A stretch of 64,000 nucleotides of DNA from Leptodactylus fallax. Taxonomy: Eukaryota; Chordata; Amphibia; Anura; Leptodactylidae. Position numbers and translations under genes: made by a program. The stretch lies in the NCBI GenBank assembly GCA_947044405.1, contig CAMRHE010000029.1:310001-374000 (forward strand), written 5' to 3'. Below, one piece after another: positions 1 to 11,213 of the stretch (position 1 is its first letter; each line of letters opens with the position of its first letter). Below the pieces are notes generated by a model. It saw only the letters and a program-made list of their open reading frames with translations, did not search any database and was not told the DNA's origin.

Positions 1-317
1 GTCATGTCTAAAAACTAGAATTGTATGAGGTCCAGACCTTTTATGGAAAAATCAGGCAAATGCCTTCAGATGGGCTGTAGAGATAGAGATTGAGTGGAGT
101 TTGTGTGGGATTGAATTGCTTTCCCATAGCACTTAGAAAAATATATTGTGGTTTGACTGAGATATTATGAGAAATGCAATATATCTGCTATTCTCTTCAC
201 CTTGGGAAAGTACAGTTTGGAGGTCTGTGTAAACATCACCATGTAGATAGCAGCAAATATGTCAATGATGAGATAACTGAGAAACTAGAGTTGTAGTCTT
301 AAAGAACACAGATTTTC
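1..317. other. No gene recognised
   Basis: I see no open frame with family character, no splice-supported exon and no clear repeat terminus here. It is ordinary A+T-rich non-coding sequence on the left flank of a repeat cluster. Confidence 0.5.
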
Positions 318-960
318 TTAGGCTATATTCACACGACAGAGCTGCTTTTCACGTTCCTATTGTTCATAAAAACTGGCCATGTCTATCTGATCAAGTAAAG
401 GACTTGTTCACATGATAGTGAATAACAGCCGTGTAAGGCTATGATTCCACCTGGACCAGATCTCTGCTCGGGAATTCTGCTCCCCATTTCACTTTAAAAA
501 TGCGGAGAGAAGTCCTGCAAGCAGGACTTTTTTCTTCATTTTTCCGCATTTTTTGGGCAGAAATAGGGCGGAAACCCTGCGGACCCTATTATAATCTATG
601 GGGTTTCTGTGGGGAACCGCTTTTTTAAGCAGATTAGGTTTCCATTCATGGGGTCCCCAAGCGGATCCCACGAAAGGAAACCCGAACACAGGTGTGAACC
701 TAAATGTTACAGACATTTTTTTAAAACCCATGAATGTCTATGGGTCTATTCACACGGCTCTATGTCCATTTTGACGGACAAAGGTAGAACATGTCAGTGT
801 TTTTTTGACAGCCATGAAAAATGGTCTGTCAGGAAAAAAAAGGACATGTGAATAGGCCCAATCTCTATCATTGTTATTAACACAGCCATGTGACTGCCAT
901 TACAAAAAAGCCGTCACATTGCCATTATTCACATGAATAAATCTTTATAAAGAACTACTT
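318..960. repeat. Foldback interspersed repeats of two families
   Basis: The stretch 318-865 begins with a 'ggctatattcacacgac' motif and ends with 'ggacatgtgaataggccc'. It shares vocabulary (Gac ggac aaagg-type internal runs) with a second copy near 14.5 kb. Inside it, about 441-700 resembles the repeat at 1120-1465: both contain 'aagcagattaggtttcc' and a short palindrome around 'agtcctgc..gcaggact'. The inverted internal symmetry suggests non-autonomous DNA transposons. No coding content was found. Family assignment is not possible from the sequence alone. Confidence 0.45.
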
Positions 961-1119
961 TTTCCACAAAGTGGGGATGATATTAAATTAAATCTCATTC
1001 ACTTTGCTGGGACTGCATTTCTGCAATAACCACAACACTGAGTTTCCATAGCATGTGGCCTCAGTCTTAAAAGGGGTTTTCCGGGCTATAAAAATATATT
1101 TTTTCAGCAGCTGACGCTA

Positions 1120-1465
1120 GGGTCTCACCTGCGTTTGGGTTTTTTAAGCAGATTAGGTTTCCGTTCGTGGGTTCCGCTTGGGGAATCTGCTTAACCCTCG
1201 TCCGGCTGAGTAGGTACAATTGTACCTATTCCTATGGAGCCTGTAATGTTGTAAAATTATGCAGCCTGACGAGGGTTAAAAAAGCGGTTACCCGTGGAAA
1301 CCCATGGACGCCATAGACTATAATGTGTTCTGCCGGGTTTCCACCAGAAAAAGGCCGAAAAATGTGGAGAAAAGTCCTGCTTGTAGGACTTTTCACTCCA
1401 CATTTTATAAGTGGATTCGGGGATAGAAACCATGAAAGGAGATCAGGTGCAGGTGTGAACCTAGC
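1120..1465. mobile_element. Nested MITE with 'gctagg..tcacacctgc' termini
   Basis: The left end 'gctagggtctcacctgcg' is an imperfect inverted match of the right end 'gcaggtgtgaacctagc'. The body shares its core with the repeat around 441-700. It lies inside the outer MITE 1067-1751 and hosts a smaller element. It is non-coding. Confidence 0.5.
1191..1279. mobile_element. 89-bp mini-MITE with TTAA target duplication
   Basis: A compact element bounded by TTAA at 1191-1194 and 1276-1279, with inverted termini 'ccctcgtccggctg' and 'cagcctgacgaggg'. Removing it with one TTAA restores continuity with the related copy near 610-640 ('cttttttaagcagatt'-type context). The size and TTAA duplication fit a minimal piggyBac-type non-autonomous element. 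It is the innermost of three nested insertions. Confidence 0.65.
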
Positions 1466-1751
1466 CTTACACAAAGAATGGAGCAGGAAGCGGACGGCTC
1501 TGTTCTCTGTGTAGTGGCTGAACCGAGTCACTGCAGCTTATCTCCCATTCAAGTGACTAGGAGCTAAGTTGCAGTAACCTGGTTTGGCCACTACACAGAG
1601 AACAGAGTATTTTACCCACTCCATTCTAGCATCCACCCAGGACAGTGCTGCCTGCTTCCTGCTCCATTCTTTATGTAATAGCTGATAGGTAGGGGTGTCT
1701 GGTGTGACGTCAGACCCCAACCCATATTTTTAGCCTAGAAAATCCCCTTAA

Positions 1752-2879
1752 CTTTTAGAAAACATAAGTATGCAAATTTTTCTTTCTTCCTTCAGAAGGA
1801 TGTGCTTGTAGGAGGGGGTTGTATGATATACCACAGACAGCCATCACATGTGGTTATGTTTCTTTCCTTGTTCTTCTTCCTCATACTTTTTAAGTCTCTG
1901 TATAAACCACCCAGTTTAAGAATACTGGCCTGTGCATGGATCAATTCATTTCAGTAGTGTCATGCACACTTCAGTTTTTATCACGGGGACTCCATTTTGC
2001 CAGATCCGAAAAATACATTTCAACGTGCAGTCTGAGATTATCCCAGACTGCACAATGAAGAAACCATGGATCGGAGACAGAGACCCCACGGACAAAATAT
2101 TGACTTTGTGAGCAGAGCCTTAGGAAATGACCTGTAAGGAAATTGATGTGTATTGTTAGTTGTGTACAGTATGTTTGTGCGCTATTAGAATTATATTTAT
2201 ATATACACACTCTGGTTGTCAAATCTTTTATCCTTCCCTGCCCATTGATCTTCACCAAACTGCCCCTGCAGCTAAGGATTTATGGTGACTCCATACTGCA
2301 ATAATACAGTGTTATACAGCCAGCTCCTGGATTCAATCTTCAGGATTGAAAGTTATTCAACAGCATTGTCCGCATTGTATTAGACTCCAATATGGATACA
2401 GAGGGGTTTTCTATACGACGTCTATATGCTTTACTACTAGACCTTTAATCTGTACAGTGTTTAAGGAAAGGGCTGAAACTTTACTGCTGTTTGTAGCCAG
2501 AAGTGTCTCACCAGTCAGATGTGTGACTAGTTATTTGGCATTATGGCTGCATATATAGTATAGCACCTGAACCAGCACTATGTTTATGTCTATAGTATCT
2601 TGTGTGTGTGTATATATGTAGCAATTTGTTAAACTGCTGCACCATGATAGCTTATCACAGAAGACAATGTAATGTAATGTTTCATCAGAAAACTGGGGAA
2701 CAAAGCATAATAACTCAAAAAATGCAGCAAAATCTGCAACAAAAAAAGCAGCTTTTCCGCAATGTGGGGCCTTATTTTGCAAAAAATCAATTTCCATAAA
2801 CTTAGAAAATGTGTTATGTAAAAAAAAAACTATCCATTTTTACAATCCTTAGAAAATGTGTTTCGATACATCCAGAATG
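1752..2879. other. Gene-free stretch with repeat fragments
   Basis: No host exon recognised. About 2717-2775 is a fragment of the 'gcagcaaaatctgcaac..ccgcaatgtggggcctta' family seen near 24.1, 45.3 and 49.1 kb. About 2625-2685 resembles part of the palindromic repeat at 59.46-59.65 kb ('gttaaactgctgca'). Confidence 0.45.
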
Positions 2880-2881
2880 TA

Positions 2882-4532
<1,651 letters not shown>

Positions 4533-4534
4533 TA

Positions 4535-5365
4535 TCTCCTCGCTGTGGGTGAATGCACATTGTGCAGATGAAGCCAAGGACAGCACACCTTGCTTGTGTC
4601 TGATGCATACTTTATTAAAATATACTGTCCTTGACACAATGCCCATGTCCCGAAGTCAAGGCGAATCCTGGACTCACCTCCAGTAAGTTATATAATACAT
4701 TTTCTAAGGATTGTGGAGACTGAATCCCAGATATTTTACAGAACACTTGAGGCAACACTGATGCTTGGGACAGAGGCGGTGAGAGTGGTGCATGACATCT
4801 CTCTTTTAATCATGTAACAATCTTTGACATGAATTGTGTCATTTACAGATCTTGTCATCACTCACTGTCCCAAGTAGGGCTCACAATCTAAATTCCCTAT
4901 GGGTGTGTCTTTGGAGTATGGGAGGAAACTAGAGAAACCCATGGAAGCCGAAGTTGTCCTTCACTGTATTCAAACCCAAGACTCAAGCACTGCAATGGTG
5001 CTAACCACTGAGCCACCATACTGCCCTCAGTTTCAACAACTTTTGTTTTGAGTGTAAATTTAAAGTTTGCTGTAACAGCTTATTTAACGTGTTGTGTCAA
5101 GTAGAAACTTGCTACATCTGTACTCCCCTTGAATGTCCGCATATAACTTCCTAGATTCTGTTGTTCCTTCTAGGCAGATCTTTATCCGAGGACTGTGATG
5201 GCTTGGATCGTTTAGCTGTAAATATATTTATCGTTATGTCAAGGTGAATGTAACAGCTAGTGAACTGAAACAGCCACATAAAGACGATGAATTGTGCAGT
5301 GAGGTAACCACATTTTATGTGCTTTTATGATTATGTAATTTGCCTTGAGTATATTTTTTACTTTT
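4535..5365. other. Gene-free stretch
   Basis: Contains a fragment with 'ccgaagttgtccttcactgtattcaaaccc..ctaaccactgagccacca', a recurrent non-coding interspersed sequence in vertebrate genomes. No exon or clear element ends were found. Confidence 0.4.
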
Positions 5366-5369
5366 TTTT

Positions 5370-5635
5370 TTAAGATCGGGGCCCCATGTGGTGGCGTTTT
5401 ACAGTCCCTGCAATGTGGACGGGATTCTAGGGAATCCCATCCACACATTGCAGGAAAATACGCACAGTGGAAATTCTGCGATTTTCAAAACCGTCGTGTT
5501 TTTGGAAATCGTATCATGTCAATTATACCTACGGAAACGCTAGCAGTTTCCCTATAGGTATAACTGAAGCAGAAAGCCCACAAAGGAAATCAGACTTTCT
5601 GTGAATTTTTCCCTACGTGGGGCCTTAGCCTAAAG
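5370..5635. mobile_element. Harbinger-like foldback MITE, family A (copy A1)
   Basis: Starts with TAA-GATCGGGGCCCCATGTGG and ends CCCTACGTGGGGCCTTAGCC-TAA. The inside is a large imperfect palindrome with signature tracts ('ttacagtccctgcaa', 'tcaattatacctacggaaac', 'ataggtataa'). The family recurs many times in this window. Its TAA target duplication can be read directly from the nested copy at 45421-45756, pointing to PIF/Harbinger-type transposition. Non-coding. Confidence 0.65.
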
Positions 5636-5799
5636 GGGACTTTTTACCACCTCCACCATCTCCAGTTCTCAGCGTGTTAATAGGCTCTGCTCCACTGATT
5701 CCAGCACAGTTGGAATTTTTTTTCTCTTGCCCCCAGCCAAACAATCAGAGCAGATAGTCTTGGTGCCTGATATGATACATAGGGCTCAAGCATATGACT

Positions 5800-6088
5800 A
5801 AGGGTGTGTTCACATGGAGGAAATTGCTGCAGATTTGGGGGTGGATTTCAACCCCAAATCCGGAGCAGATTCCTCCCGGAATCCGCCTCCCATTGTTTTC
5901 AACTGGATCTTGATGCTGATTCCGCAGCTTGAGACTCCCTCCTGATTACGCCCATTCATCCAGGCCTAATCAGGAGCGGGATGTCGCGATGGGATGCCGA
6001 TACAGTGCTAGACCACAGTGAAAATGCCGGCGGCGGAAAATGAAAAGGAATTTCTCTTCATTTTCCGCCGTGTTAACATACCCTAAGT
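5800..6088. repeat. Interspersed repeat family K (copy K1), interrupted by a hAT MITE
   Basis: Begins near 'taagggtgtgttcacatgg' and ends 'ttaacataccctaagt', so the termini are inverted copies of one motif. Internal tracts ('gcagattc', 'cccattcatccaggcctaatcagg') recur in the copy at 51795-52099. The hAT MITE at 6089-7318 is inserted at its right end. Confidence 0.5.
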
Positions 6089-7318
6089 CCGTGATGGCGA
6101 ACCTATGGCACGAGTGGGGCCCACTGTAAAGCATAAACTATTGTGTGGGGCCCCACTGTAAAGCATATACTACTGTGTGGGGCCCCACTGTGAAGCATAT
6201 ACTACTATGTGGGGGCCCACTGTGAAGCATATACTACTGTGTGGGGGCCCCACTGTAAAGCATATACTACTGTGTGGGGGACCACTGTGAAGCATATACT
6301 ACTGTGTGGGGGCCCCACTGTAAAGCATATACTACTGTGTGGGGGACCACTGTGAAGCATATACTACTGTGTGGGGGCCCACTTTGAAGCATATACTACT
6401 ATGTGGGGGCCCACTGTGAAGCATATACTACTGTGTGGGGCCCCACTGTGAAGCATATACTACTGTGTGGGGGCCCACTGTAAAGCATATACTACTGTGT
6501 GGGGGCCCACTGTAAAGCATATACTACTGTGTGGGGCCCCACTCTAAAGCATATACTACTGTGTGGGGCCCCACTGTGCAGCATATACTACTATGTGGGG
6601 GCCCACTGTGAAGCATATACTACTATGTGGGGGGCCCACTGTGAAGCATATACTACTGTGTGGGGCCTCACTGTGAAGCATAAGCTACTGTGTGGGGCCC
6701 CACTGTGAAGCATATACTACTATGTGGGGGGCCCACTGTAAAGCATATACTACTGTGTGGGGCCCCACTGTGAAGCATATACTACTGTGTGGGGGCCCAC
6801 TGTAAAGCATATACTACTGTGTGGGGCCCCACTCTAAAGCATATACTACTGTGTGGGGCCCCACTGTGCAGCATATACTACTGTGTGGGGCCCCACTGTG
6901 CAGCATATACTACTATGTGGGGGCCCACTGTGAAGCATATACTACTATGTGGGGGGCCCACTGTGAAGCATATGCTACTGTGTGGGGCCTCACTGTGAAG
7001 CATAAGCTACTGTGTGGGGCCCCACTGTGAAGCATATACTACTATGTGGGGGGCCCACTGTGAAGCATATAATACTATCTGGGGGCCATTCTGGAGCATA
7101 TAGTACTATCTGGGGGCCACTTCACTATTTATATCACACAGTATCTGTTTTATAGCAGACATGTGATATTATTACAGGCTGTAATAACATTACTCGGTCA
7201 CTATAAAACAGATCCTGGTTAATTTAAGGTTAAATTGCTGTGTTGGCACTTTGCGATAAATTAGTGGGTTTTGGCTTGCAGTTTGGGCACTCTGTCTCTA
7301 AAAGGTTCGCCATCACTG
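6089..7318. mobile_element. hAT-type MITE carrying a minisatellite
   Basis: Termini 'ccgtgatggcgaacctatgg' and 'aaaaggttcgccatcactg' are inverted repeats. They are flanked by a perfect 8-bp target duplication ccctaagt at 6081-6088 and 7319-7326. An 8-bp duplication with a CAGTG-type end identifies hAT-superfamily transposition. Apart from about 200 bp at the right, the interior is a tandem array (separate entry). No transposase is present, so movement would need one supplied in trans. The same element family occurs in the opposite orientation at 52100-53947. Confidence 0.88.
6117..7100. repeat. Minisatellite, ~32-bp unit, inside hAT MITE
   Basis: About 30 tandem copies of a unit like 'gtgtgggggcccac' + 'tgtgaagcatatactact'. 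Units differ by 1-2 bp in the G run and by single substitutions. A longer-period duplication is visible: the block near 6499-6720 recurs almost unchanged near 6789-7040. Several apparent ORFs here are repeat artefacts. The monomer is clearly related to those in the hAT MITEs at 10.5 kb, 21.4 kb and 53.7 kb. Confidence 0.92.
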
Positions 7319-7326
7319 CCCTAAGT

Positions 7327-8090
7327 GAACATACCCTAAGTGTGCAGGCCAAGTGGGTGCTGATATTTTTTAAAAGTCATCCGTGTGCCACATTCATTTC
7401 TATCCGATTTGATTTCAATAAGCTAGTACTTGCTCTATAATTAGCGAAATTGAACGTATCATTGAAACTACCCTCGGATGACATATTCTGTCATGTTCAT
7501 AGGGCCTTAGGCTCTCTACTGTCAGGAGGAAGCAGGCAAGGGGGTGTGATTCAATCTCCAATCAAAGTGAACAGTCTCAGAGCTCAGAATTGCACTCCTT
7601 GCCTGCTCCTGAGCCTGAAACTTAAATTTACTATAAGCTACATTTTTCGGACCATGAAGCTCTGCCCCCTTTTAAGAATACAAGGGAAAAGTCACAAGTT
7701 TTGGTGCAAATAAGGCTATGCGCCAAAATTTTACTTATATTTTATACTTAAAAATGTTATTTATACTCACAGTACATTTTACGCCAGAAGCTGGCATTAA
7801 ATGTATAATAAATTCTCCCCACTGTCTTATTTTGCCTCCATACATATATGTATATATAGTAGATAACACTTCAGGCTCTTATCTCTGACACTATTATTTG
7901 GCAAGATTTCATGATCATTTTGCAATCCAGACACGTGTTTCTACTAATCTGTTTCACCACATCCTCTAAATTATCTTGTACAACATGTGTATGTGAAAGC
8001 ATGCTATTCATTCTCACTAGAATGTAGTACAGGCAAGATATTCAATAAAGCTCTATGGTATTCTTATGACTTTTTTCAATAGGTACCTCT
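7327..8090. other. Gene-free stretch after the hAT insertion
   Basis: The first bases ('gaacataccctaag') continue repeat K. The rest is A+T-rich, with no recognisable exon or element ends. Confidence 0.4.
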
Positions 8091-8095
8091 ATCTG

Positions 8096-8416
8096 AGGCT
8101 AAGACCCCAACTATTGAGTCACAACCAAAAAACGGAAAAGAGGGAGGCGGAAATGAATCATTTTTTTTCTGCAGAGCTTTTCACAGAAAGTCTAGAGAAT
8201 TTTCCTCTGCAGACTTTTTGCTTCTATTATACCTATACGGAAAATGCCAGCATTTTTGAAATCGCAGAATTTCTGCTGCAGATTTTTTCTGCAATGTGTG
8301 GATGGGATTAGCCAGAATCCAAGCCACTTTGCAGGTAATGTAAAATGCAACATTTTTCTCCACTGCGTTTCCACCACAGCCAAAACGTTGCGTATTCTCG
8401 AAGTGGGTCCCCGGCC
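8096..8416. mobile_element. Family A foldback MITE, diverged (copy A3)
   Basis: Same ordered tracts as the other family A copies, in reverse orientation: 'gctaagaccccaac' start, 'ttttcacagaaagtc', 'attatacctatacggaaaa', 'gtgtggatggga', then a degraded 'ggtccccggcct' end. More diverged than its neighbour at 8513-8850. Confidence 0.5.
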
Positions 8417-8512
8417 TGAAATAGATATGTAATATATATGTGCCCCAGACTTATCCTTTACTTAAAAGTTGTTAGGAATTCTGTTTGACCATTTCTTATT
8501 TGTGGCTGGGGC

Positions 8513-8850
8513 CCCACGTGGCGTAAATGGAAAGAAACTGCAGCGTTTTACAGTCACAGCAAAGTGGATGAGATTCTAGCGAATCCCATCCCCACTTTGC
8601 GGAAAAATACGTATAGTGGACCTGCTGCGATTTCCAAAACGTCGCAGTTTTGGAAATCGCGGCATGTCAATTATACCTACGGAAACGCTGAACGTTTCCC
8701 CATAGGTATAATTGAAGCAGAAAGTCAGCAGAGGAAAACTCTGCAGACCTCCTATGAAAAGTGCTGCAGGAAAAACTGTGATGCATTGCCGCCACAGTTT
8801 TTCCCGCATTGCTTTTTTCCTGTGAGACGCTACATGGGGCCTTAGCCTAA
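8513..8850. mobile_element. Family A foldback MITE (copy A2)
   Basis: Nearly full length, from 'tggctggggccccacgtggc' to 'acatggggccttagcc' followed by TAA. Contains the internal palindromes around 'gattctagcgaatcccatcc' and 'gaaacgctgaacgtttcccc'. Non-coding; the short ORFs on both strands are shadows of the palindrome. Confidence 0.65.
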
Positions 8851-9267
8851 ATGTGTTTTTGGAGAAGCTGCGTGACAAGGTAGCTTCCATTGTAGATCAC
8901 TGCATAATGCTTCATGTACACGACTGTGTGCAGTGTGCGGATCAGTAAAAACGGAACAGATGACGCACATATTGGTATCTCTGTGTTACCCATCATTCTC
9001 GCTGACCCTCCTTTATACGACCTGGGCACACATCTGAAAAAAATTACGAATGTGTGTATGGGACCATAGAAATTAATAGGTATAAAACTACAGTTGTGGA
9101 CATGGGGCATAAATATTTTATCAAGCTTAAACTTTGCATGGAGGTAGTGTATATCATATATACTGGGTTTATTTGCTATTGAAGCACATTGAAAAGCTGA
9201 GTGAGAACCCCTATGGGAGCTACCATGTACAGCATTTAGAACAGTTTGACATTGTAGTCGGCACGTA

Positions 9268-9270
<3 letters not shown>
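8851..9270. other. Gene-free stretch
   Basis: No exon, element terminus or strong repeat recognised. Confidence 0.35.

Positions 9271-9352
<82 letters not shown>
9271..9352. repeat. Compound microsatellite (GT)n-(AT)n
   Basis: A run of GT dinucleotides passes through 'atatatgtgtttat' into a long AT run, ending directly at the start of the repeat at 9353. Confidence 0.95.
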
Positions 9353-9354
<2 letters not shown>

Positions 9355-11210
9355 TAGAGGAAGGACCCGGCTTCGCACGGGTATATTTCATTTTTTGTTT
9401 GTGTAGTGACCCCATAAGAATTGGCCAGTTTTGCACTTGACATCCAGTATGGCAGTCCAGTATAGGTATAGTCTATTTATGGCTGTGTTGCTATGGAAAC
9501 CTGGTAAATGAAATGTGAACTTACATTGGCTAATACACGTCATATGACTGAATATTTAAGGACCTGCGAACTGCTATTGACTCATACAGGACATAAATAG
9601 CTTGGTTGCTATGGAAACCTGGTGTAAAGCTGTGTGTATGTCAAGACTGAACCTGCGATTTTCCATTGGTCCATAAGTGTCATGTGATCATGTGCATCTA
9701 AGTTTGGATATCAGTGAAAAACCTGTGATCGGTTGCTATGGAAAACCTGGAGTAAAGCTGTGTGTATGTGACCTTGTGTAACAGTGTCATCCACAGTGCC
9801 CTGCCCCTTTAAAGCTGACCTACAGCAGTGAAGAAAAATGGCTGGGTTGTTGTTGAAACCTGGAGTGCAGCTGTGTGCATGTGGCTGACAATGCTTTGTC
9901 AGATTGGAGATGGGCTTGGGTCTGCTGGGGAGTTTCAGCAGCTCGCTGTTGTCTGTAACATACCTTATCAGATTGGAGACAGGCTTGGGTCTGCTGAGAG
10001 TTTTCATTAGCTTGAGCAGCAGCCATGCGTTTTGCTGCAGGGGACATGAGTAGTTTAAAAAACATTTCAATTTATAAGAATGCTGAAATCCAGTATGGCA
10101 GTCCAGTCAGTGGCATAAATACCGGTTTAGCAGTGGTAGCAGCTGCCACAGGGCCCGGGACATTAGGGGACCCGGCAGGCCTCTGATGTTTTTTTTTTTT
10201 TTTTTTTTTAACACGAGCAGGTAACGGGCCCTATTTACTTACCGATCCCCACTCCTGCTCACGGCCGCCTGCACTTCACCTTCTGCAGAGGCGGCTGTGA
10301 GCGGGAGCGGGGATTGGTAAGTAAGGCCTGTGGGCCGTGAACCCCACAAACACTGCTATCGTTATACTCTGGGGTCTTTTCAGCAGACTTCGGGCCTCCT
10401 TGGTGGCGTCCCAGATGTCGGTGGGCCAGTCCGATGTCATTATGCGTTGCTATACATGCCTGGCTCACGTGACATCTGGTCCAACATTGAAGAAGTAGTG
10501 GGAAGTGCGCATAATACTATATGAAGGAGCCACTATGATACTGTGTGCAGGGGCCACTATGGGGCAGAATACTGTGTGCAAGGGCCACTATGGGGCCTAA
10601 TAGTGTATGCAGGGGCCACTATGGGGCATAATAGTGTGTGCAGAAATGCAGTTTGTGTGCGTTGGGGGGTTGCCAGGGGGGGGGGGGGGGTCCCATGTCA
10701 AATGTTCGCCTTGGGGCCCTGCCATTGCTAGTTACGCCACTGAGTCCAGTATAGGTACAGTCTATTTATGGCTGTGTTGTTATGGAAACCTGGTAAATTA
10801 AATGTGAACTTATATTGGCTGATACACGTGATATGACTGAATATTTAAGGTCCTGTGAACTGCTATTGACTAATACAGGTCATACATAGCTTGGTTGCTA
10901 TGGAAACCTGTGTGCCTGAGGAGAGTAAGCGCCTGCGAGCTGTTATTGGCTGATAAGGGACATGTGACCGTGTGTGTGGCAGTTGGAATATGAGTGAAAG
11001 ACTTGCAGGCTTGTATAGACTAATGCTGGTCATTTTTTGGGAATACTGTACCTCAGGAACGGTACGTCCAAGAGAGCTGAGACCCAGTCTATAATATTCC
11101 CGGACACCTGATGTACATGTGTGCCAAATTTGGTGAGGATCGGGCCAATCGTTTGGTCGTGCATAAAGAACAGACAGACAGGAACTCATTTTTATATATA
11201 TAAGAGATAT
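9353..11210. repeat. Unclassified interspersed repeat with internal duplication
   Basis: Starts 'actagaggaaggacccggct' beside the microsatellite. Ends with 'aaatttggtgaggatcggg' and 'cagacagacagg', a style of 3' end seen in many short retroposed repeats. A ~165-bp block (about 9457-9625, with 'tagtctatttatggctgtg' and 'ttgctatggaaacctgg') recurs directly at about 10749-10912. The 'gctatggaaacctgg' motif occurs several more times. A hAT MITE (10108-10742) is nested in it. No coding potential; I cannot assign a class with confidence. Confidence 0.55.
10108..10742. mobile_element. hAT-type MITE, 8-bp target duplication
   Basis: Termini 'cagtggcataaataccgg' and 'gctagttacgccactg' are inverted and flanked by perfect agtccagt duplications at 10100-10107 and 10743-10750. 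The interior has a poly(T) run, a palindrome around 'ccgcctgcacttcacc..gcagaggcggc' and a short tandem array (10535-10645) of 'gcaggggccactatggggca'-type units ending in a poly(G) run. The terminal sequence differs from the MITEs at 6.1 and 21.2 kb, but the tandem monomer is shared with the latter. Confidence 0.88.
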
Positions 11211-11213
11211 ATA

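Larger units (their letters stand above)
1067..1751. mobile_element. Foldback MITE, TTAA-flanked (outer of a three-level nest)
   Basis: The ends are inverted repeats: 'aaaggggttttccgggctat' on the left and its relaxed complement 'atagcctagaaaatcccctt'-like sequence on the right. Both sit next to TTAA (1067-1070 and 1748-1751). A second internal inverted pair (about 1468-1535 with 1588-1674, the 'tctgttctctgtgtagtggc' motif and its complement) makes the arms fold. TTAA flanks are typical of piggyBac-type elements, so a non-autonomous piggyBac-like MITE is the inference. It carries another repeat at 1120-1465, which in turn carries the mini-element at 1191-1279. Confidence 0.55.

Noticed and set aside
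6499..7030. Repetitive ORFs ('MGAHCKAYTTVWGPT' type)
   Set aside because: Readings of the ~32-bp minisatellite in the hAT MITE; no independent coding evidence.
9134..9436. ORFs across the GT/AT microsatellite
   Set aside because: Low-complexity dinucleotide readings without coding character.
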